From positions 1-32,884 of the forward strand of contig JAJEBZ010000137.1 in assembly GCA_022822275.1 (NCBI GenBank): a stretch of 32,884 bases of DNA. The letters are read 5' to 3'. Positions within the stretch are counted from its first letter, which is position 1; each line of letters starts with the position of its first letter. Under the pieces are notes generated by a model, which had not been told where the DNA came from, did no database searches, and was given only the letters and a program-made list of their open reading frames with translations. The position numbers and the translations under genes are program-made. Positions 22,549-30,844 of the stretch are shown here, piece by piece. The stretch comes from Candidatus Poribacteria bacterium (GTDB taxonomy: Bacteria; Poribacteria; WGA-4E; WGA-3G).

Positions 22549-22580
22549 GCAACCTTGTTTTCAAGGTTGCTTCATTTTTA
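22549..22580 (+). terminator. Intrinsic terminator after proA
   Basis: GCAACCTTG (22549-22557) pairs perfectly with CAAGGTTGC (22562-22570) across TTTT, followed by the T-rich TTCATTTTT. It separates the proline cluster from the defence-like cassette that begins next. Confidence 0.85.
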
Positions 22581-22606
22581 TAAGGGATAATGGGATAATT
22601 TTTCAC

Positions 22607-22635
22607 TTGACCAAAAATCAAAAATCTGTTACACT
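22607..22635 (+). promoter_or_regulatory. Promoter of the DUF499 cassette
   Basis: TTGACC (22607-22612) and TACACT (22630-22635) are 17 bp apart, placed between the proA terminator and the DUF499 gene. The expected transcription start is near 22642. Confidence 0.65.
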
Positions 22636-22666
22636 GCTAAAAATTATGGAAGGGAGTATAAAACAC

Positions 22667-25600
22667 GTGAATGCATCCAAGAGTCCTAATCAGGACGCGC
22701 TTTATGAAGCACTTAACATCTATCGCGATGCTATGCGAGCCTTTATGTTCAAAAACATGAAGGCAGTGTCTGGAGTACTGACAGAAGAAAATATACATAA
22801 TGAAACAGATTTTGATATTAACAGTTTTCCATACCTATTCAGAAAGCATTGGCACGCTGTCTTTGAACAACGTTTTGATCCAGATCGAGATGTTCGCAGT
22901 GCTGTCGGTGTTATAACAGAGGCACGAAATAAGGTCTCACACCCTGGATCAGATGATCTTGAATCAGGATATGCTATCGGCAGACTACATGAAATTGCCG
23001 ATATGTTGGGACAAATCCATGCTCCTGAACAGAAGCGGGAAGTTGAAGCTATTCGTGACAAGTTGTTAACCAGTGCTGTTACACCGCCAGATGATAAACC
23101 GAAACTACCACGTAGGAAGACAACTGACCTAACACCTTGGCGCGATGTGATACGTCCTAACAATGATGTCATTGAAGGCACTTTCCGCAAATCTGAATTC
23201 GCAGCGGATCTCCAAGAGGTATTTGAAGGTAAGGCAAAAACCGAAGAATACGGCGAAACCGATGTCTTCTTTAATCAGACATACATTACACCCGGACTCC
23301 GCGAATTATTAATCAATACGTTAAAACGACTCGCAGGTAAAGGCGGTGATCCAGTTATTCAACTCAAAACCGGTTTTGGCGGTGGAAAAACCCATAGTCT
23401 CATTGCACTTTACCACCTTATTGATGGAGCGAATATACTGAGAGAACTTTCAATAGATGGTGAATACGCACGCCTCCGTCAAGAAATCGACGAAATTATG
23501 TCGGAAGCAGAATGGGATCCTAATACTCCGATTAACGCCAACGTCTCTGTCCTTGTTGGCACCTATCTTTCCACTACCGACTCGGATGAAACTAAACAGG
23601 GAGATCCACTCAATACACTCTGGGGCAAAATGGCAGAACAACTTGGGGGACAGGATGCCTACGATTTTATACGTGATGCCGCACTTAAAGGTATTTCTCC
23701 CGGTGGAAAGCAGTTGGACGATCTTTTTGAATATGTCGGTCCCTCTGTTATCTTAATAGATGAACTTGTGGCTTACGTGCGCAATGTAGATGCTGATGTG
23801 CAAGCACGTCTTTATACCTTCATTCAAACACTCACACACTCCATAAAAAGATCTAAGAACGTTGTGCTTGTGGCAACTTTACCTGAGGGCAAGACACAAG
23901 CAGGTGGACAAGTAGGAGTAACTGTTCTTGATGAGCTTGAGGAAATCCTAAAACGGGTTGATGCTGTCTCAATTCCATTAGAAGTTGACAACGCATTTGA
24001 GGTAGTCCGTAGACGATTGTTCGGTCCTGTCCTTGACGAAACAGAGCGTGACCAAACTTGTGAAGCGTTCAGAAAAATTTACCATAACTCGCGCAGCGAA
24101 TACCCCGAAGGTGTAAACGATCAGCAGTACTTACAACGCCTGAAAACCTGCTATCCAATCCATCCAGAGATATTTGATAGACTTTTTCAAGATTGGTCTG
24201 TCATCCCCGGATTCCAGAAGACACGTGGTGTGCTGCGTATTATGGCAACCTATATTTCACGTCTCTACCGAGAACAAGATCAATCCCTCTTGATAATGCC
24301 CGCAAACCTCCCCTTAGAAGATCCCGCACTCGCTGACGAATTTACTCGGCTGCTCGCGCAGTCCGGTGGAAATTGGGCCCCGGTGGTCCAAGAGGTAGAC
24401 AGCCACGGTTCCCGTACCGACGAAATTGACAGGAAATCCACAGTATTTGTTAACGTTGGTGGGGCTGCACGTCGGATCGCCCGTACTGTGTTTTTCGGTA
24501 GTGCGACAGGTGGTGCATTTAAAGGTATAACAACTCGTCAGATTCATCTTGGGGTTGTTGAACCGGGACAAACCGTTTCTACCTACAACGATGCACTCGG
24601 CAGAATGACTGGCAACCTATACTATCTCTATAATTTAGATGATAGATATTATTTTCACACTCAGGAGAACCTTAACAAGGTCGCTTTAGACCGTGCTGAT
24701 CAATATACCGATGAAGATGTTTACAGTGAAATTATATCACGATTAGAAAGAGCAGTTGGGCGCGTGCCGACTGTAAAAGTTTGTCCCACATCACCAAGCA
24801 TGGTAGAAGACTCTGAGGATATTCAATACGTTATTCTTCCGCCGCAGGCATCCTTAGCAAGTCGAGAAAAGGATGACGATACTGCACATCCAACAGCACT
24901 TAATATTCTCAAATATAGTGGTGATGATGAAAAGCAGCGCATCTTCAAAAATACGCTTCTCTTTATCACAGCAAAACGTGATGATATACGAGAACTCAGA
25001 AATCTTGTGAAAAATTACCTTGCATGGAATTCTATTAGGAACGGTGATGATCGACACAGTGCGCTTAGGAACCTTGAAGGAACACGATTTGATCAGACTA
25101 CGGAAAACCTTGAATCTGCTGAGGATTCGGTATCTACAACACTTTTTAAAGCGTACCGATGGGGGCTTGTGCCGACGCAAAACAATCCACAAAAAAGCGA
25201 ATACGATTTTTCTGATGTTACCACAAAAACAGATAATCTGAATATCGTACCTCGCATGCGAGATCAATTTATCGCCGATGATACTGTCATTAAAGAAATA
25301 GCACCTTCAGTATTTGCCGAAAAGTTACAGCAATATATCTGGAGCAACAGTGCCTACCAAGAGCATATTGAGATAGCCAAGCTTTGGGAACTTATGGCAC
25401 AAAACGTTTATATGCCACGATTGCGGGACCGGGGCGTCCTATCAACATGTATCAAAGAGGGAGTTTTGACAGGGACATTCGGGTTTGCCCACGCGTACAC
25501 AGATGGCGATTACGTCAACTTTCGGTTTGAAGAAAATGTCGGGGCACTCCGAATAGAGAAAGGCACAACTGCAATCCTGATAAACCCTGAATTGGCAAGA

Positions 25601-25969
25601 ATTATCAAGGAAGAAAAAGAAAAGCAGGAAGAAGAACATCAAAAAAAGGAAAAAGGAAAAGATGATCCAACCGAGAAAGATTCAAAGGGGGAAACTACAG
25701 AAGAAGAAACCGAAAAAGGTAAAGAACCTTCACCACCTACTGGACCTAAACGTGTTATTATAACCAAAACCTTAGAGTTGGAATTGCCTTTTGCCGACGA
25801 GATTGGCGTAATCCAAGACGAAATTGTACGCACGCTACAAGCCGATGGTGGAGGGGTAAAGATCGAAATCGTTGTTACCGCTGATAAATCCGAAGGGTTT
25901 TCGGAAAACACTACTCGTTCTGTCCGATTGAACAGTGAACATATTGATGCAGAATTCAAAAGTGATTAG
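22667..25969 (+). CDS. HEPN (Swt1-like)-DUF499 ATPase, predicted defence protein, 1100 aa
   Basis: I prefer GTG 22667, ten bases after AAGGGAG. A TTG at 22607 is inside the -35 box, and ATG 22646 would leave almost no leader. Residues 1-125 resemble the Swt1-type HEPN domain, with R87NKVSH92, an R-x4-H motif typical of HEPN RNases. DUF499 follows: GTFRKSEFAADLQEV, Walker A TGFGGGKTH (K240), Walker B ILIDEL (D364-E365). The C-terminus has a highly charged stretch (EEKEKQEEEHQKKEKGK) then a small beta-rich domain. DUF499 ATPases are found with DUF1156 methyltransferases in predicted anti-phage loci. Both the ATPase motifs and the HEPN motif look intact. Confidence 0.88.
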   Translation: MNASKSPNQDALYEALNIYRDAMRAFMFKNMKAVSGVLTEENIHNETDFDINSFPYLFRKHWHAVFEQRFDPDRDVRSAVGVITEARNKVSHPGSDDLESGYAIGRLHEIADMLGQIHAPEQKREVEAIRDKLLTSAVTPPDDKPKLPRRKTTDLTPWRDVIRPNNDVIEGTFRKSEFAADLQEVFEGKAKTEEYGETDVFFNQTYITPGLRELLINTLKRLAGKGGDPVIQLKTGFGGGKTHSLIALYHLIDGANILRELSIDGEYARLRQEIDEIMSEAEWDPNTPINANVSVLVGTYLSTTDSDETKQGDPLNTLWGKMAEQLGGQDAYDFIRDAALKGISPGGKQLDDLFEYVGPSVILIDELVAYVRNVDADVQARLYTFIQTLTHSIKRSKNVVLVATLPEGKTQAGGQVGVTVLDELEEILKRVDAVSIPLEVDNAFEVVRRRLFGPVLDETERDQTCEAFRKIYHNSRSEYPEGVNDQQYLQRLKTCYPIHPEIFDRLFQDWSVIPGFQKTRGVLRIMATYISRLYREQDQSLLIMPANLPLEDPALADEFTRLLAQSGGNWAPVVQEVDSHGSRTDEIDRKSTVFVNVGGAARRIARTVFFGSATGGAFKGITTRQIHLGVVEPGQTVSTYNDALGRMTGNLYYLYNLDDRYYFHTQENLNKVALDRADQYTDEDVYSEIISRLERAVGRVPTVKVCPTSPSMVEDSEDIQYVILPPQASLASREKDDDTAHPTALNILKYSGDDEKQRIFKNTLLFITAKRDDIRELRNLVKNYLAWNSIRNGDDRHSALRNLEGTRFDQTTENLESAEDSVSTTLFKAYRWGLVPTQNNPQKSEYDFSDVTTKTDNLNIVPRMRDQFIADDTVIKEIAPSVFAEKLQQYIWSNSAYQEHIEIAKLWELMAQNVYMPRLRDRGVLSTCIKEGVLTGTFGFAHAYTDGDYVNFRFEENVGALRIEKGTTAILINPELARIIKEEKEKQEEEHQKKEKGKDDPTEKDSKGETTEEETEKGKEPSPPTGPKRVIITKTLELELPFADEIGVIQDEIVRTLQADGGGVKIEIVVTADKSEGFSENTTRSVRLNSEHIDAEFKSD

Positions 25970-25975
25970 AATGCC

Positions 25976-26004
25976 TTGACTTTAGCAACACTCTGTAATA
26001 CAAT
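25976..26004 (+). promoter_or_regulatory. Internal promoter for the toxin-antitoxin pair
   Basis: TTGACT (25976-25981) and TACAAT (25999-26004) are 17 bp apart, starting six bases after the DUF499 stop. The pair at 26056-26708, and perhaps the genes after it, can be transcribed independently of the DUF499 gene. Confidence 0.65.
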
Positions 26005-26055
26005 ATTTCTATGGCACAAAACTACGATAATATGACAAAAAAGGAGGGAACTGGG

Positions 26056-26313
26056 ATGGAGGTAATCATCAAATTGACAACCAAACAAATTATTGATTCT
26101 ATCCAACAGATGCCAGGGGAAGATAAGTTAGCTGTTGTCCTTGCACTCGCGAAGGAATCGATGCCGCACCGTGCGGAACGGATGCAATATCTTGAATCAA
26201 AGGTTCGAGATGTTTGCGCTAAACGCGGATTGAATTGGGATACTATGACAGACGAAGATCGCCAGGATTTCATCAATGATATTGTCCATGAGGACCGTGA
26301 ATGCGCCCTATAG
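26056..26313 (+). CDS. Probable antitoxin paired with the PIN-domain toxin, 85 aa
   Basis: ATG 26056 follows AAGGAGG at ideal spacing, which decides this start over an in-frame ATG at 26011. The protein starts MEVIIKLTTKQIIDSIQQMP and continues with helices (DKLAVVLALAKE, AERMQYLESKVRDVC). The beta strand followed by two helices at the start is usual for small antitoxins upstream of PIN toxins. Its last 13 bases overlap the PIN gene, so the two are translationally coupled. No DNA-binding domain is clearly visible, so autoregulation, if any, would need another motif. Confidence 0.75.
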   Translation: MEVIIKLTTKQIIDSIQQMPGEDKLAVVLALAKESMPHRAERMQYLESKVRDVCAKRGLNWDTMTDEDRQDFINDIVHEDRECAL

Positions 26314-26708
26314 TGGTTTACGATACAAATGTGCTAATATCTGGTATGATTTGGGGAGGTGTTCCTTATGATTGCATAGCACTTGCCCAGCGAAATAAAG
26401 TGGAAGCGGTAACCTGTTCTGAAATACTTAACGAGCTCTCGGAGAAATTAACTACTAAGTTTAATGCATCCCCTTCCCAGGCCGCTGACATAGTTGCTGA
26501 ACTCCTTAGTTTTCACCGATCAGTCAGAATTACGAATCAACTTAAGAGTGTTACTGCGGATCCCGATGACGATAAGGTGATAGAATGTGCCGTTGTGGGA
26601 GGTGCCACCCACGTTGTTACTGGCGACAAGAAGCATCTGTTACCACTTGGAAGTTATAAAGGTATTCCTATTGTGAAAGCCGCAGATCTTCTCATACAGT
26701 TCCAATAA
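26301..26708 (+). CDS. PIN-domain toxin (COG1569 / TIGR00305 type), 135 aa
   Basis: PIN domains are metal-dependent RNases, and in toxin-antitoxin pairs they stop growth by cutting tRNA or other RNA. The acidic residues are in place: D8 in VVYDTNVLISG, E41 and E45 in CSEILNEL, D87-D91 in ADPDDDKVIECA, and D109 in TGDKKHLL. The sequence type (YDTNVLIS..W.G.P, GDKKHLLPLG.Y.GI.IV) fits the single-domain family TIGR00305, normally a toxin. The start ATG 26301 lies inside the antitoxin gene in another frame. It sits between the DUF499 and DUF1156 genes, so it interrupts what is otherwise a two-gene core. Confidence 0.9.
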   Translation: MRPIVVYDTNVLISGMIWGGVPYDCIALAQRNKVEAVTCSEILNELSEKLTTKFNASPSQAADIVAELLSFHRSVRITNQLKSVTADPDDDKVIECAVVGGATHVVTGDKKHLLPLGSYKGIPIVKAADLLIQFQ

Positions 26709-26731
26709 AAATTAATTGTTGACAAAGTACT

Positions 26732-29530
26732 ATGAATAATTACCGAAAAAAACTTATTGAGGTGGATATACCACTACAAGATATAAATAAAGAATCTGCA
26801 AAAGACGCTTCCCTAACACATGGACACCCCTCAACCTTACATAAATGGTGGGCACGCCGTCCCCTCGCTGCGTGCCGCGCCATCATTTTTGCCAGTATGG
26901 TGGATGACCCTTCCGAATGCACTGACGAATTCCCCACTGAATCCGATCAGAAAGCAGAACGCATTCGCCTCCACAACATTATTAAACGACTCATTATTTG
27001 GAAAAATAGCAATGACGAAAATATATTGGCAGAAGCACGTTACGAAATTGCGAACTCTGTTGCACGCAATAATGGTGAAAATCTTAATGCCTTTCGTGAG
27101 AGGCATAAAAATGATCCAAAGGCAGTACTACAGTACCTCAATGACCACTGCCCAGCTGTCTATGACCCGTTCTGCGGTGGCGGTTCTATACCGCTTGAAG
27201 CACAACGATTAGGTTTACGCGCACGTGGGAGTGATCTCAACCCGCTCCCCGTTCTTCTCACCAAGGCGATGATTGAATTGCCGCCGAAGTTCCACAATCA
27301 AGCACCTATCAATCCTGATGCCGATCCGTCCCTCCCCTCGCTTGCGGGGGGACAAAGGGGGGTAGGAGGATGGAAAGGCACTGCTGGTTTAGCTGACGAT
27401 GTCCGTTACTACGGAAAATGGATGCGCGAGGAGGCGTACAAACGTATCGGACATCTCTACCCGAAAGTAACGCTGCCAGACGGCACCGATGCAACCGTGG
27501 TAGCATGGCTTTGGGCGCGTACAGTGCCATGTATTAACCCCGCATGTAGTTTCGCTATGCCTTTGATATCTACCTTTAAGTTATCAAGAAAGAAGGGTAA
27601 TGAACACTGGATAAAGCCGATAATTGACCGAGAATCAAATATGATTTCGTGGATTGTGCAAACAAATAGTGCAGAAGTACCGAAACCTACCGTAAGTAGA
27701 ACAGATGCGAATTGTTGTGGGTGTGGAACTGCTGTCAAATTGGCTTATGTTCGAGAACAAGGAAAAGCAGGCAAAATCGGAGAAATAATGACAGCAATAA
27801 TCGTAGATGGTAAGCCAAAAATGTTTGTACCTCCTACGGATACACACATCCATATCGCTCTGTCTACTCAACCTATGTGGAAACCTACAGGTAAACTTCC
27901 CGTACGTGCTTTAGGTTTTTCTATCCAGAATTACGGGTTCGTAGAATGGAATCAACTTTTTACAAATCGGCAGTTAACCGCTCTCTCTACCTTCAGCGAC
28001 CTTTTAGGAGAAGTTTGTGAACTTATCATGCAAGATGGAGCGGAATCCGAATATGCTTCAGCTATATGTACTTACCTTGCTTTTGCCATTGACCGAACCG
28101 TTGAGAGCAATTCCAGTTTTGCGATATGGGACACTTCTGGAAATAGTATAATGCCAGTTTTCGGTATGCAAAAAATATCAATGATGTGGGATTTTGCTGA
28201 AGCAAATCCTTTTTCAACTTCAACGCAAAATTGGATGTCTCAAGTTGAATGGGTTGCAAAAGTTATTGAGAATTTGCCACCTCCTGCAAACAAAGGTAAA
28301 GTATATCAAGCAAATGCAGCCACGACAATGAAAGCGACCGATGTGCCAATTTTCGTAACTGATCCACCTTATTATAAAAACATCGGTTATGCGGATCTTT
28401 CCGATTTCTTTTATGCTTGGCTAAGACCTTTACTTCGCGATACTCATCCAGAAATATTCGGGAGTATGTTTACTCCGAAGGATGAAGAGATAACTGCTAG
28501 CCCGAGGTTTGAAAATCCTACGAAACACTTTGAAAAACTGTTGAGTAAGGCATTAATTAAAATGCGCCAACACTGTTCTGATAAGTTCCCTACATCTATT
28601 TTTTATGCCTATAAACAGCAGGAAGAGGAACGCGATGGGACTACCTCCACAGGTTGGGAGACAATGCTCGCTGCAATTGTAAATGCGGGGTTTCAGATAG
28701 TTGGGACCTGGCCAATGCGAACAGAACGACCAACTGCTCTTAAGGCAAAGAAAAACGCCCTTGCCTCTTCTATTGTCCTTGTATGCCGCCCGCGCCCCGA
28801 AGATACACCTATCATCACCCGCAATGATTTTATACAAGAGCTCAAAAAGGAGATGCCGCTTGCCCTTGATGGACTTACACGTATCGCAAACATCAGACCT
28901 GTTGATGTGGCACAAGCCTCTATTGGTCCGGGCATGGAGATCTACTCCCGCTACAGCAAAGTGATACGTGTTAATGGTGAGACCGTGCCAATACGTGAAG
29001 TGCTCATGCATATCAACAACGAAATCGCCGCCTACCTTGAAAAAGAGACAGGTGAACTTGACCCCGAAAGCCAGTTTTGCCTGACATGGTTACAGCAGCA
29101 CGGCTACATGGAAGGTGATTTCGGAGATGCCGATGTACTTTCAAAAGCAAAAGATGTAGACCTTGTCGCTATGCACAATAAGGTACTGCTTAGAGATCGC
29201 GGCAAGGTTCGGTTATTAAAAGTTGAAGAATATGCGGAACGTGAAAATAGTGAAGATATGACAGCATGGGAAGGGTGTCTACGGATGGTGTGGCATCTAT
29301 CAGGCGCGGAGAACAGCGAAGGTATTTCGGGATGTGCTGGCGTTGCACGTGCAATGCGTGACTTTGAATCAGCAAGACGTCTGGCGCGTGTGCTGTTCGC
29401 TTACTATGAAGCACGCGGCGACGCGACAAGTGCATCAGACTATAACAATCTCGTAACCGAATGGCAGTATATATCGGAAACAATGGGTTCACCACAGACA
29501 GAACCTCCGACACTGTTTGATAATTTATAG
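26732..29530 (+). CDS. DUF1156 DNA methyltransferase, predicted anti-phage component, 932 aa
   Basis: The N-terminal DUF1156 region is clear: LIEVDIPLQDIN, GHPSTLHKWWARRPLAACRA. Methyltransferase motif I is DPFCGGGSIPLEA (145-157) and motif IV is DPPY (544-547), giving an amino-methyltransferase of the N6-adenine or N4-cytosine class. A zinc-ribbon-like segment (CINPAC ... CCGCG) lies between them. Length is normal. About 15 residues near 199-213 (PSLPSLAGGQRGVGG) come from an inserted repeat. The ATG at 26732 lacks a good ribosome binding site, but it lies 23 bp after the PIN gene and may be translated from the same mRNA. Confidence 0.93.
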   Translation: MNNYRKKLIEVDIPLQDINKESAKDASLTHGHPSTLHKWWARRPLAACRAIIFASMVDDPSECTDEFPTESDQKAERIRLHNIIKRLIIWKNSNDENILAEARYEIANSVARNNGENLNAFRERHKNDPKAVLQYLNDHCPAVYDPFCGGGSIPLEAQRLGLRARGSDLNPLPVLLTKAMIELPPKFHNQAPINPDADPSLPSLAGGQRGVGGWKGTAGLADDVRYYGKWMREEAYKRIGHLYPKVTLPDGTDATVVAWLWARTVPCINPACSFAMPLISTFKLSRKKGNEHWIKPIIDRESNMISWIVQTNSAEVPKPTVSRTDANCCGCGTAVKLAYVREQGKAGKIGEIMTAIIVDGKPKMFVPPTDTHIHIALSTQPMWKPTGKLPVRALGFSIQNYGFVEWNQLFTNRQLTALSTFSDLLGEVCELIMQDGAESEYASAICTYLAFAIDRTVESNSSFAIWDTSGNSIMPVFGMQKISMMWDFAEANPFSTSTQNWMSQVEWVAKVIENLPPPANKGKVYQANAATTMKATDVPIFVTDPPYYKNIGYADLSDFFYAWLRPLLRDTHPEIFGSMFTPKDEEITASPRFENPTKHFEKLLSKALIKMRQHCSDKFPTSIFYAYKQQEEERDGTTSTGWETMLAAIVNAGFQIVGTWPMRTERPTALKAKKNALASSIVLVCRPRPEDTPIITRNDFIQELKKEMPLALDGLTRIANIRPVDVAQASIGPGMEIYSRYSKVIRVNGETVPIREVLMHINNEIAAYLEKETGELDPESQFCLTWLQQHGYMEGDFGDADVLSKAKDVDLVAMHNKVLLRDRGKVRLLKVEEYAERENSEDMTAWEGCLRMVWHLSGAENSEGISGCAGVARAMRDFESARRLARVLFAYYEARGDATSASDYNNLVTEWQYISETMGSPQTEPPTLFDNL
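27326..27372 (+). repeat. Hairpin repeat inserted in frame in the methyltransferase gene
   Basis: The DNA reads like an interspersed repeat: CTCCCCTCGC, TT, GCGGGGGG, then GGGGGGTAGGAGG, with a GC-rich hairpin unlike the surrounding codons. It codes PSLPSLAGGQRGVGG, low-complexity residues that interrupt the otherwise conserved transition from NPDAD to GTAGLADDVRYYGKWM. The frame is preserved. Confidence 0.7.
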
Positions 29531-29572
29531 GCATACGTTTTGTGCCATCAACTATCTAATGGAATTTGGCTC

Positions 29573-29941
29573 ATGCGTGATACTATTACCCCTTACGTCT
29601 TACAGTATCAACTAAAACGCAACTTGCGTCCCTTCACGCGCGAAGAAATTCAGAAACTGCCGACTGGACAACGTGGCGTATATGTCTTGTGGCGAAAAAC
29701 TGGGACAGAAGGACGAAATGAATGTGTCTACGTTGGGGAGTCAACAACGTGTGTGCGGAGGCGTTTATTACAACATTACGATGGCACTACAAACCCTGAT
29801 CTCCATAAACAACTCCGGCTGTTTCAGGGAATTGTCCAATTTGCAGTAGAATTCACAGAGGATGCAGAGGAAACGGTGTTATTGGAAACGGAGTTAATCC
29901 GTGCATGGCAACCGAAGACGAATAAGAATAAGTTAGATTAA
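29573..29941 (+). CDS. GIY-YIG nuclease-like protein, 122 aa
   Basis: ATG 29573 gives MRDTITPYVLQ; an in-frame TTG at 29540 would add 11 residues and overlaps nothing. The GIY-YIG catalytic elements are all visible: RGVYVLWR (GVY at 35-37), VYVGES (YVG at 53-55), R62/R63 and H68 in VRRRLLQHY, and E105/E107 followed by QPKTN with N117. These make up the two motif strands, the arginine helix and the metal-binding glutamate. Standing alone, the domain is small and needs a partner for targeting. It follows the methyltransferase by 42 bp on the same strand and ends the cassette, so it is the likely nuclease. Confidence 0.85.
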   Translation: MRDTITPYVLQYQLKRNLRPFTREEIQKLPTGQRGVYVLWRKTGTEGRNECVYVGESTTCVRRRLLQHYDGTTNPDLHKQLRLFQGIVQFAVEFTEDAEETVLLETELIRAWQPKTNKNKLD

Positions 29942-29987
29942 ACAACCTCTTTAAACTGATTACCGACTGCTAACAACCGATAGCCAA

Positions 29988-30839
29988 TTACCGTCGCCGT
30001 CTGCGTTTCTGAGGACGTGACGACTCGTTTTCAGGCTCAGGAATAGGTACTTCAGTATCAACGACAACCCTTGGACGTTGATACATCCAATAAATAAATC
30101 CGATACCAAAACAGAACAGAATAATACTTACAAGTTGCGGAGATGTCAGCCATGACAGCGTATGATCAGCAGGGAACACACGCGGAGTCAATCGCCAAAA
30201 TTCTGCGATAAACCTTTCAACAGCAAGCATAACAAGACTCGCACCAAAAATCAACCCTGGGATTTCAGCAGTTTTTTTCCTTTGTGACCAAAGGATACCA
30301 AAGCAAATAAAGGACATTGAGGTCTCATAAATAGGAGTTGGGTGAACCTTCTCAGTAGTTGGTACTGTGCCGTCTGGAAATGCCATTGCCCACGGCACAT
30401 CGGAAGGCGGTCCGTAATCACCATCCCCCGCAAGCAAGCACCCGATGCGTCCGATACCATAACCAAGCAGTAAAAGTGGGCCGATAATGTCTGCTGTCGG
30501 TAGAAATGGATTAGAGGAACGGTAAACGACCCAGGTAACAGCAACACTCCCACCGATTAAACCACCATACCATACCAAACCAGTAGGACTAAATATTTCT
30601 CTAATTGAAAACTCTGATGCAACAAAAAGTACATAATAAATTTTTGCCCCAATTATCCCACCAATCGCACCCGCAACGACTATCGTTGTAGCTATATCTC
30701 CCTGAAAACCGCGTCGATTCAACTCGCGCTGCAAAAGCACACTACATGTAATAAAGGCAGTGGCTAACATAACCCCATAACTATGTATGCCTATAGGTAT
30801 AGAAAAGATTGTTCCAAAATCAAAAAGTGTTGGATACAT
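29988..30839 (-). CDS. lgt: Prolipoprotein diacylglyceryl transferase, 283 aa
   Basis: Lgt transfers diacylglycerol to the lipobox cysteine of prelipoproteins, the first step of lipoprotein maturation at the inner membrane. About seven hydrophobic segments are visible. Family motifs are HSYGVMLATAF, VWYGGLIGG, GYGIGRIGCLLAGDGDYGPP, DVPWAMAFP and HPTPIYE. The GDGDYG variant of the signature differs from the GNF.N form of proteobacteria but is common in other phyla. The C-terminus ends in an arginine-rich tail (RPQKRRRRR), extra to the core. It starts 5 bp after livF on the minus strand. The two putative lipoproteins at 15643 and 16944 would be its clients. Confidence 0.95.
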   Translation of the reverse strand: MYPTLFDFGTIFSIPIGIHSYGVMLATAFITCSVLLQRELNRRGFQGDIATTIVVAGAIGGIIGAKIYYVLFVASEFSIREIFSPTGLVWYGGLIGGSVAVTWVVYRSSNPFLPTADIIGPLLLLGYGIGRIGCLLAGDGDYGPPSDVPWAMAFPDGTVPTTEKVHPTPIYETSMSFICFGILWSQRKKTAEIPGLIFGASLVMLAVERFIAEFWRLTPRVFPADHTLSWLTSPQLVSIILFCFGIGFIYWMYQRPRVVVDTEVPIPEPENESSRPQKRRRRR

Positions 30840-30844
30840 TTAGA

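Noticed and set aside
22607-22666. TTG start giving a 20-residue longer DUF499 protein
   Set aside because: The TTG is part of the -35 box of the cassette promoter and would not be in the mRNA.
26719-26724. TTGACA just before the DUF1156 start
   Set aside because: No -10 box follows at a suitable distance, and it lies only 8 bp before the ATG, so it cannot serve as that gene's -35 box.
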